Source: Desulfobacterales bacterium
Lineage (GTDB): Bacteria > Desulfobacterota > DSM-4660 > Desulfatiglandales > Desulfatiglandaceae
Length of the DNA: 6,792 nucleotides
Reading direction: 5' to 3'
Assembly: GCA_021107495.1 (NCBI GenBank)
Contig: JAIOSR010000018.1
Span: 1 to 6,792, forward strand
The number at the start of each line of letters is the position of its first letter. Within the stretch, counting starts at the first letter, position 1. The notes beneath the pieces were generated by a model that did not search any database, had not been told where the DNA came from, and worked only from the letters and a program-made list of their open reading frames with translations. This document shows positions 1-4,764 of the stretch, in pieces. A program made the position numbers and the translations under genes.

Positions 1-102
1 ACCGGTCAGTTGCCCGGGAGGCTGTCCGAGAATGGCTTCGTCGCGAGACCGAGCGAAAATTTCGAGGGCAAGTCGAAGATCCCGGACTTTGAGCGGGGGC
101 GT

Positions 103-160
103 CAAGCCCAAAACGACCGGAGGCGTAGCAGTAGCCTACATCGAGGGCGTTTTGGGTTTG
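103..160. repeat. Inner inverted repeat (hairpin) of the palindromic element
   Basis: Bases 103-115 (caagcccaaaacg) pair with bases 148-160 (cgttttgggtttg) over 13 positions with one mismatch, which would be a G-U pair in one RNA orientation. The loop is 32 bases. This is the best-matched internal stem of the element and would be its core hairpin in single-stranded DNA or RNA. No U-run follows the stem on the minus strand, so it is not a canonical rho-independent terminator for the operon. Confidence 0.65.
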
Positions 161-206
161 CCAACGCAGATCCTCGGTATTTACAGCCGGTCGTAGCAGA
201 AGCCTA
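124..206. repeat. Short direct repeat pair inside the element (124-138 and 192-206)
   Basis: The 15-mer cgtagcagtagccta at 124-138 recurs as cgtagcagaagccta at 192-206, with one mismatch and 68 bases between the starts. A shorter direct repeat, tcgagggc, occurs at 62-69 and 141-148. Together with the inverted repeats these suggest that the element was built by internal duplication and foldback of a shorter unit. Confidence 0.55.
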
Positions 207-221
207 TTCTCAGACAGCCTC

Positions 222-725
222 CTAGTAATCCTTAGGTCTTTCCTTTACCTGAAACGGCGCATCAAATACCTCGGTCAGGGCCCGCACGGCCGCATCCAAA
301 TGCTGGCCTTCCACGACACAGGAAACGCTGGAAATGGATGTGCTGATGGCTAAGGAACTGATTCCAACCGAAGCAATACAGGAAAACATCATTCCATGTG
401 TGCGAGGCTTTTCACGCAAGTGAGGCCCGAAGACAGTAATCACTGCCACGTCAGGTGTGTAAGTAACAACCTTGGCGTCAATAGTGCATTTTATCTCGTC
501 TAACGCGCCTAAGGCACGATCCAGGTCCTTATGGTCAATGATCAGGGAAAAATTACCACAGTCATCAAGGTCGAAACTTTCCACTAACAGCTCTATGTTA
601 ATACCGTTTTCTCCCAATGCTTTCAATACGGTGCCTGCAACACTGACATGATCCGGCACTGACATGATTTTTATCAGTGCCCGGCCGTCGCTCTGCATGA
701 TTCCGCCAATCTTGATCTTCTCCAT
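222..725 (-). CDS. Stand-alone tandem ACT-domain protein (aspartokinase regulatory-domain type)
   Basis: The 167-residue protein consists almost entirely of two ACT domains. The first spans roughly residues 17-80 (ALIKIMSVPDHVSVAG, then GENGINIELL). The second spans about 91-160 (VAVITVFGP, then GISSLAISTSISSVSCVVEG, then AAVRALTEVF). The second closely resembles the C-terminal ACT pair of aspartate kinases (the ISTS...S.VV pattern followed by an AVRAL helix). No kinase domain is present and the gene starts cleanly, so this is a free regulatory module and not a broken aspartokinase. ACT pairs of this type usually dimerise and bind amino acids, but the ligand here is unknown. The start ATG at 725 has AGGAG 8 bases upstream (734-738 on the plus strand). 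It lies 24 bases after the ligase-like gene and is last in the operon, so it may regulate that enzyme; this is inference. The stop TAG (222-224) touches the edge of the palindromic element. Confidence 0.85.
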   Translation of the reverse strand: MEKIKIGGIMQSDGRALIKIMSVPDHVSVAGTVLKALGENGINIELLVESFDLDDCGNFSLIIDHKDLDRALGALDEIKCTIDAKVVTYTPDVAVITVFGPHLREKPRTHGMMFSCIASVGISSLAISTSISSVSCVVEGQHLDAAVRALTEVFDAPFQVKERPKDY

Positions 726-749
726 GGATCATGCTCCTGGCGTTTCGGA

Positions 750-2033
750 TTAATCCCAAGTCCTTTTGTCTTCAATCTTTTTGTGGAGGTCGGGAATAGT
801 TCCCCGGGGAACGATCTGCACTTGACCTTTTTCTGCTAAGATATCCTTTATATCCCTTTCAATTCGGCCGCGAATCAACTCGGACCTGGCCGTGTCATCA
901 ACTAATTCCACAACAAAAGTCATGACATCTTCATGCTCTTCCCGGGTAATAACCACCTGATACTTGAAGACCTCCGGATACCGGGAAATGACCTCGTCCG
1001 CCTGCCAGGGATGGACAAATGTCCCCCTAACCTTTGTGGCCTGATCGACTCTTCCTAAGATTTTCTTCAACATTGGCCCGGTTCTGCCGCAGGCACAGGA
1101 TTCCCGGCCCAACAGGGAAAGATCCCCCGTAGCCATGCGGATCATGGGATACGTGGCATTGAAGTTGGTGACCACTATTTCACCGGTGCCTCCAGGTTGT
1201 ACTTGTTTCCCGGTATTGGGATCCACTACTTCCACAATGACATTGTCAGATACGTGCAGGCCGGTCATGTGTATGCATTCATATCCTATGCAACCCAGAA
1301 ATGCCGTGCCGTATACTTGCCGGACTGTCATTTTCAGTTTATCCTCAATGCGGGAACGCAGGGACTCAGGCAGCATTTCTGCGCCCACCAATGCAGTTTC
1401 AAGCGAGAGATCCTTCTTCAAATCCAGGCCCATGCCCTCGGCACGCTGGATCAAGGTCATGATGAAACTGGGCGTGCCCATGAACCCATTGACTTTCAGC
1501 ATCTGCATTATCTTGACCTGCATGAGTGTATTGCCCACACCGGTCGGGATTACCGTCGCACCAATCATCTTCACGGACGCATCCAACATAAAGGCAATCG
1601 GCCACATGTGGTAATTGAAGGTGTTGAGGATCCGGTCCCCGGCACCAAAGCCAATACTACAGAGTGCCTCAGCCCATGAAGTATCATCAAACGTCCATTC
1701 TCCTGGCTGCCAGATGAGTCCGGGGTTGATATAGATTCGTCTGATTTTGTCGTGCTCTACAGTCTCAAAACCCCCGAAAGGCACGTCCCTTTTCTGCCTT
1801 TCCACCAGATCTTCCATCCTCAGGACAGGAAGTCTTTCGAGGTCCACCAGTCCCCTGATGTCCTGAAGTTCTATGCCGGCAGAGTCGAATATCTCTTTAT
1901 ATGCCTTTGAGTAACGAAAGGCATGCTCAAAGATTTTCAGAAACCTGGTATTAAGGTCTGACTTTCGCTCTTCCCACTGCATGGTTTCGCGCGCCCGTTC
2001 AAAAAAACGATTTCCTTTTTTTTGATTTTCCAT
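750..2033 (-). CDS. Phenylacetate-CoA-ligase-like adenylate-forming enzyme with degenerate P-loop
   Basis: The 427-residue protein has about the normal PaaK length. It shows the PaaK fold order: an N-terminal SKAYKEIFDSAGI segment (42-54); the AMP-binding core with GVGNT (165-169) and GTPSF (186-190); YGTA (241-244) at the A5 position; TGD (302-304, A7); a CACGR pair of cysteines (313-317), as is usual in PaaK; LGRVDQATKVRGTFVHP (326-341, A8); and a C-terminal GTIPDLHKK (411-419) that supplies a candidate A10 lysine. PaaK enzymes convert aryl-acetates or related acids, ATP and CoA into acyl-CoA and AMP in the cytosol. The odd point is the P-loop. Where PaaK has a Ser-Ser-Gly-Thr-Thr-Gly-Lys stretch, this protein has INPGLIWQPGEW (102-113), with no Ser, Thr or Lys. 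I recall related PaaK-like proteins with a Pro-Gly version of this loop, so it is probably a real subfamily and not an error. The substrate is unknown and ligase activity is not certain. The start at 2033 has only a weak GGGA site and follows the DUF6125-like stop by 21 bases. Confidence 0.85.
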   Translation of the reverse strand: MENQKKGNRFFERARETMQWEERKSDLNTRFLKIFEHAFRYSKAYKEIFDSAGIELQDIRGLVDLERLPVLRMEDLVERQKRDVPFGGFETVEHDKIRRIYINPGLIWQPGEWTFDDTSWAEALCSIGFGAGDRILNTFNYHMWPIAFMLDASVKMIGATVIPTGVGNTLMQVKIMQMLKVNGFMGTPSFIMTLIQRAEGMGLDLKKDLSLETALVGAEMLPESLRSRIEDKLKMTVRQVYGTAFLGCIGYECIHMTGLHVSDNVIVEVVDPNTGKQVQPGGTGEIVVTNFNATYPMIRMATGDLSLLGRESCACGRTGPMLKKILGRVDQATKVRGTFVHPWQADEVISRYPEVFKYQVVITREEHEDVMTFVVELVDDTARSELIRGRIERDIKDILAEKGQVQIVPRGTIPDLHKKIEDKRTWD

Positions 2034-2054
2034 TTGATCCCATGTGCTTAAAGA

Positions 2055-2570
2055 TTATCTGTTTTCAAGGAAGAATCGCCACTTACAGAACATATCATCT
2101 GGGTGCGGATCGGGCGGGGCGAAGAGGCATTCAACGCGAATGCGATCATCTATTGCACGTGCAATGCCTTCAAATTCCCCGCGGTGCATCTCCTTGCACA
2201 CAAACTCGCCTAAGCCCCTCTTAAGCCTGGCCTCCTGGGTCGGGCATGACGGAACGGTAATTATCACCTCATTTTCGGATTCCTGAATCTCATATCCCAC
2301 AAGGATACACCATGGAAAAAGCCTGAGGGCCTTTACAAAACCTTTGAGCCCTTTTTCTTTTATCCCGAATCTCGAAGCTAAATCTTTAGCCGCCATACCG
2401 GCGACACGGCCCCACACTTTTTCGTTTATCCTCTCGGCAGTTTCCTGGTCAAAACGCTCGGCCACATTGATAAACCAGAAGGCATCTACTACCTTGTAAT
2501 GCCACAGAAGAAATTCGATGTATTTGCGAAGTTCAGGCGTCTCCATGTCCTTAAAAATGTCAAGAGCCAT
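2055..2570 (-). CDS. DUF6125-like protein, function unknown
   Basis: The 171-residue soluble protein resembles the DUF6125 family as I remember it. It has an N-terminal helical part ELRKYIEFLLWHYKVVDAFWF (13-33), then KVWGRV (51-56), a central KGLKGFVKAL...FPW (73-87), and a conserved-looking C-terminal half. That half carries CPTQEARLKRGLGEFVC (109-125), KEMHRGEFEG (126-135), VECLFAPPDPHPDDMFCKW (147-164). Cysteines 109, 125, 148 and 162 with His129 and His156 could form a metal site or an active site. A distant link to the ATC-hydrolase-like families is possible but unproven. There is no signal peptide or membrane segment. The ATG at 2570 has a strong AGGAGG 4 bases upstream that overlaps the preceding stop codon, so translation is probably coupled to crotonase B. 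Its place between a crotonase and a CoA-ligase-like gene suggests a role in acyl-CoA metabolism, which is inference. Confidence 0.8.
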   Translation of the reverse strand: MALDIFKDMETPELRKYIEFLLWHYKVVDAFWFINVAERFDQETAERINEKVWGRVAGMAAKDLASRFGIKEKGLKGFVKALRLFPWCILVGYEIQESENEVIITVPSCPTQEARLKRGLGEFVCKEMHRGEFEGIARAIDDRIRVECLFAPPDPHPDDMFCKWRFFLENR

Positions 2571-2574
2571 GTGT

Positions 2575-2582
2575 CCTCCTTA
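2575..2582 (-). promoter_or_regulatory. Ribosome binding site overlapping the upstream stop codon
   Basis: On the minus strand the crotonase B stop TAA (2582-2580) runs directly into GGAGG, giving AGGAGG at 2580-2575, then four bases and the ATG of the DUF6125-like gene. The shared base means that a ribosome ending on crotonase B sits on the next gene's entry site, as expected for translational coupling. It also supports ATG 2570 as the true start. Confidence 0.8.
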
Positions 2583-3374
2583 TCTGCCCTTAAACCTGGG
2601 CTTTCTTTTCTCGAAAAAAGCTGTCGCGCCCTCCTTGTGATCTTCCGAATATGTGGTGAGCAGGAACTGGTCCGCGTCCATATAGATACCTGTCCGGTCC
2701 AGCGCCCCGCTTATGTTTAATACGGCCTGTTTTGTCATGGAAACGGGAATGGGTGGTTTTTCGAGAATTTTTTCGGCCATTGCTTGAGCAGCTTCAACGG
2801 TTGATCCATCCGGAACTACCTGCTCGGCGAGACCCCATGCCAGGCACTTTTCAGCAGGCACGGACTCACACAAAATGATCATTTCCTTGGTCTTGGCAGG
2901 TCCCACGAGATGGAGCAAACGAGGGATGGAACCCCAACTGTAATTCAAGCCCAGTTCCACCTCGGGGATACGCATAAATGCGGATTGACCCATGATGCGA
3001 AAATCGCAGGAAATCACCAAAGATACACCGCCTCCGAGGCAAAGACCCTCGATGGCGGCAATGGTTAAAGGTCTGGCCTCCTCCCAGGCCCGGCATGTCT
3101 CGGGTCCCAGTATGACAAGTTCCCTGCGCTCTGACATGGTTCCGGATGACAATTTCCGGGCTTCGGGATCCTTGAGGTCCATTCCGGCAGTGAATTTACC
3201 GGAAGCCCCAGTCAGTATTACCACACGGATGTCCGGATCGTCCTGAAAGCTCATGGCAACATCTTTCAGTTCCTTAAGCATACGCGCGGACAGGGTGTTT
3301 ATGGAACCGGGCCGGTTAAGTACCACCCTGACTAAGGCCCCGTCCCTCTCAATTAAGAGATCATGATATTTCAT
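2580..3374 (-). CDS. Enoyl-CoA hydratase/isomerase family protein (crotonase B)
   Basis: The 264-residue protein has the usual length of a crotonase. Visible marks are the first oxyanion-hole segment FTAGMDL (61-67), the second at CLGGGVSL (112-119), the CDFRIM strand (123-128), IPEVELGL (136-143), and the family tail FFEKRKPRFKGR (253-264). In rat enoyl-CoA hydratase two glutamates (144 and 164) act on the alpha-beta bond. Here the first position is Ser118 (GGGVS in place of GGGCE), while the second is kept as Glu138. Delta3,delta2-enoyl-CoA isomerases also rely on the second glutamate alone, so isomerisation or another one-base reaction is more likely than simple hydration. The substrate is unknown. 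The ATG at 3374 has AAGGA about 9 bases upstream. The gene follows the 156-residue unknown by 41 bases and overlaps the next gene's ribosome binding site at its stop. Confidence 0.88.
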   Translation of the reverse strand: MKYHDLLIERDGALVRVVLNRPGSINTLSARMLKELKDVAMSFQDDPDIRVVILTGASGKFTAGMDLKDPEARKLSSGTMSERRELVILGPETCRAWEEARPLTIAAIEGLCLGGGVSLVISCDFRIMGQSAFMRIPEVELGLNYSWGSIPRLLHLVGPAKTKEMIILCESVPAEKCLAWGLAEQVVPDGSTVEAAQAMAEKILEKPPIPVSMTKQAVLNISGALDRTGIYMDADQFLLTTYSEDHKEGATAFFEKRKPRFKGR

Positions 3375-3415
3375 GGGATGATTTCCTTTCCACCTTTGAA
3401 TCTCTTCGTTATCTC

Positions 3416-3886
3416 CTAATCCGGTTTTACTAAATACTTCCCTGTTTTAACTTCTTCGGGTCGAGCTTCCTGTTCATCCTCCATCCATTCTTCAACTTGT
3501 TTCTTATGCCGGTTCCAGTCATATTCTTTGAGACCCTGCATTATATACTCCGGCAGAAAGAGGAGGCCATAGTCCCTCCGACCTGTGTCGAATTTGTACA
3601 AATCTCCCCTTTTCAGATCCTCGAAATCTTCTGCGATTTCTTGGATGTACTTAAATGCATTTGCATGGACTCTGATAAACACGCCTTTTCTTATTTCCGC
3701 CTCGAAAAAATGACTCGTAACCGGATACCCGAGGGCACACATAATACTTACCTTTACAAGCAGGCGCATATCTTCTTCAGGGGGGATCGGCAGGGCATAA
3801 TTCAGCAGCGTACTTTTTATCTGTTTTTTATCAGTTCCTATTAAGGTAATGTTTGTCCCATCCGGATAATAGCTGAAGTATTTCAT
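3416..3886 (-). CDS. Uncharacterised 156-residue soluble protein
   Basis: I do not recognise this family. The protein is hydrophilic, with no signal peptide and no membrane helix. The first half (1-75) looks like mixed strands and helices with a short hydrophobic stretch LLVKVSIMCALGYPV (42-56). The middle (76-122) is mixed, with NAFKYIQEIAEDFEDLKRGDLY and GLLFLPEYIMQGLKEY. The tail (124-156) is highly charged (EEWMEDEQEARPEE), probably helical and then disordered. It has one cysteine (Cys50) and no obvious catalytic motif. It is a real gene: the frame is intact, the start ATG at 3886 has AAGG 7 bases upstream, and that site overlaps the crotonase A stop codon. Being wedged between two crotonases implies co-expression with them, perhaps as an accessory or partner subunit, which is inference only. 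Confidence 0.7.
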   Translation of the reverse strand: MKYFSYYPDGTNITLIGTDKKQIKSTLLNYALPIPPEEDMRLLVKVSIMCALGYPVTSHFFEAEIRKGVFIRVHANAFKYIQEIAEDFEDLKRGDLYKFDTGRRDYGLLFLPEYIMQGLKEYDWNRHKKQVEEWMEDEQEARPEEVKTGKYLVKPD

Positions 3887-3893
3887 TCTTGAA

Positions 3894-3898
3894 CCTTA
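3894..3898 (-). promoter_or_regulatory. Ribosome binding site fused to the crotonase A stop codon
   Basis: The minus-strand sequence TAAGG (3898-3894) contains both the crotonase A stop TAA and the AAGG that sits 7 bases before the ATG at 3886. Only 9 bases separate the two genes. This arrangement supports the 3886 start and suggests coupled translation of the unknown protein with crotonase A. Confidence 0.6.
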
Positions 3899-4609
3899 TA
3901 CATAGAAGATCCCGGACTCGATCATCGGAGGATCTTCCACATCGAGGACATGGATGATGTCCCTGTATAGCCTCTTTTTCATCTCATAGATTATCTCTCT
4001 TCGCTTGTTCAGGCTTTTTGCGAAAGAAAGGGCCTCATTCATAAGATCATCCATATGACATGCTTTCATGACAATGTGGTGGGCCTCACACTCCCCGGCC
4101 GTAAGCCGTTTTCCGCTGTATTGCATTTCTTCAAATTTGTACATGGGGATGGCCTTTGTGATGACGGCAATCATCCCCGGCAAAAATGGAATACTCAGGT
4201 CCACCTCCGGGAAACAGAAAAAGCCCCGGTCAGATCTCATAAAGCGAAAGTCAAAGGCGCAGCTCATGATGGCACCGCCCGCAAAGGAATGACCTGATAT
4301 GGCAGCTATCGTGGGCATTGGATAAAGGAGGATCCGTTTGAAAAGCTTCATCATTGTGCGAAAAAAAGTCATAGCAGTCTCTTTGTCCCCTTTCTGAATA
4401 AAAGGGACCAGCCAGTCGAGGTCAATCCCGTTACAGAAGATTTTTTCGTGGGAAGAGGTCACAACCAGTGCACTCGCATCTGTCTCCTGTTCGATCTCAT
4501 CCAAAATCGTGAGGAAGTCTTCTAAAAACGGAAGATTAAACAGGTTTTCACCGTCGTTCATGGTCAAAACGGCCACTTTCTCATCTAACTCGTATTTTAG
4601 TCCCGCCAT
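3896..4609 (-). CDS. Delta3,delta2-enoyl-CoA isomerase-like crotonase (crotonase A)
   Basis: This 237-residue crotonase is slightly shorter than the family norm of about 260. The oxyanion-hole segments are IFCNGIDL (57-64) and ISGHSFAGGAIM (104-115). Then come FDFRFMRSDRGFFCFPEVDLSIPF (119-142) and a short C-terminal helical region without the usual KR.P.F.GR tail. The GH..AGG.. followed by D.R.MRSDRG and PEVD.. pattern closely resembles eukaryotic and bacterial delta3,delta2-enoyl-CoA isomerases. Glu135 matches the single catalytic glutamate of these enzymes, and the first hydratase glutamate is replaced by a hydrophobic residue. The predicted reaction is a shift of a 3-enoyl double bond to the 2-enoyl position in the cytosol. 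It is the first gene of the six-gene run. The ATG at 4609 has AAGGAG 9 bases upstream followed by an A-rich spacer, which looks like an efficient start. Confidence 0.85.
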   Translation of the reverse strand: MAGLKYELDEKVAVLTMNDGENLFNLPFLEDFLTILDEIEQETDASALVVTSSHEKIFCNGIDLDWLVPFIQKGDKETAMTFFRTMMKLFKRILLYPMPTIAAISGHSFAGGAIMSCAFDFRFMRSDRGFFCFPEVDLSIPFLPGMIAVITKAIPMYKFEEMQYSGKRLTAGECEAHHIVMKACHMDDLMNEALSFAKSLNKRREIIYEMKKRLYRDIIHVLDVEDPPMIESGIFYV

Positions 4610-4764
4610 ATTTTTTTACTCCTTGATTGCCTCGTGAACTTCCGGTCTTATTATGCGGATATTTTGGGCAAAGGTTGTACTGTCCCTGAAGGGCCCCGAC
4701 CAACTTATCAGGGAAAGACACAAAGTAGGTGTGAGAAGGAGGGAAAACACGGAAAATTAAGTCA
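4610..4764. other. Intergenic leader between the ATPase gene and the six-gene run
   Basis: This 155-base gap is by far the largest on the minus strand, so the operon promoter most likely lies here or read-through occurs from the ATPase gene. I find no convincing sigma-70 pair. A CATAAT box is present on the minus strand near 4652-4657, but no good -35 sits at the right distance. I see no sigma-54 motif. The Shine-Dalgarno of crotonase A (AAGGAG) is at 4619-4624. No open frame with a start and ribosome binding site was found here. Confidence 0.5.
4674..4714. other. Weak inverted repeat, possible leader or terminator hairpin
   Basis: TCCCTG at 4683-4688 pairs with CAGGGA at 4709-4714 over a 20-base loop. 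A competing fold pairs CCC (4684-4686) with GGG (4691-4693) over a 4-base loop, supported by GTTG (4674-4677) with CAAC (4701-4704). Two exclusive folds are typical of either chance or an attenuator. No T-run follows on the minus strand, so a canonical terminator for the ATPase gene is not supported. Confidence 0.25.

Larger units (their letters stand above)
17..222. repeat. 206-bp imperfect palindromic element with terminal inverted repeats (MITE/REP-like)
   Basis: The two ends are inverted copies of each other. Bases 17-39 read ggaggctgtccgagaat then ggcttc. The reverse complement of 199-222 reads ggaggctgtctgagaat, one extra a, then ggcttc, so the match has one mismatch and one inserted base. 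The foldback continues weakly inward through a gacc / aaat / cgagg pattern and ends in a strong inner hairpin at 103-160. The element is visibly GC-richer (about 59% over bases 1-180) than the neighbouring gene (47% in a 60-base sample). It encodes no transposase. I see no target-site duplication beside the two ends. Size, terminal repeats and foldback fit a non-autonomous mobile element or a large REP-type repeat, but copy number cannot be judged from one window. Lying directly after the operon's last stop codon, its RNA could fold and act as a 3' end or stability structure, which is inference. Confidence 0.7.

Noticed and set aside
103..160. Rho-independent terminator for the operon
   Set aside because: The stem is good, but the loop is long and no T-run follows on the minus strand.
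17..222. CRISPR array or tRNA-like structure in the repetitive left end
   Set aside because: There are no regularly spaced direct repeats with unique spacers. The symmetry is inverted, and no tRNA cloverleaf or T-loop consensus is visible.
10..225. 71-residue plus-strand frame with a TTG start through the palindromic element
   Set aside because: It has no ribosome binding site, consists wholly of the foldback repeat and has a low-complexity basic composition. An open frame in a GC-rich palindrome is expected by chance.
1135..1679. Two long plus-strand frames (159 and 160 residues) antisense to the PaaK-like gene
   Set aside because: They overlap each other in different frames, lie opposite a gene with clear family motifs, and read like no protein family. 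They are antisense shadows.
4640..4690. Sigma-70 promoter for the six-gene operon
   Set aside because: A CATAAT-like box exists on the minus strand, but the nearest TTGCCC is only 10 bases away and TACAAC at 18 bases is a poor -35, so no promoter is called.
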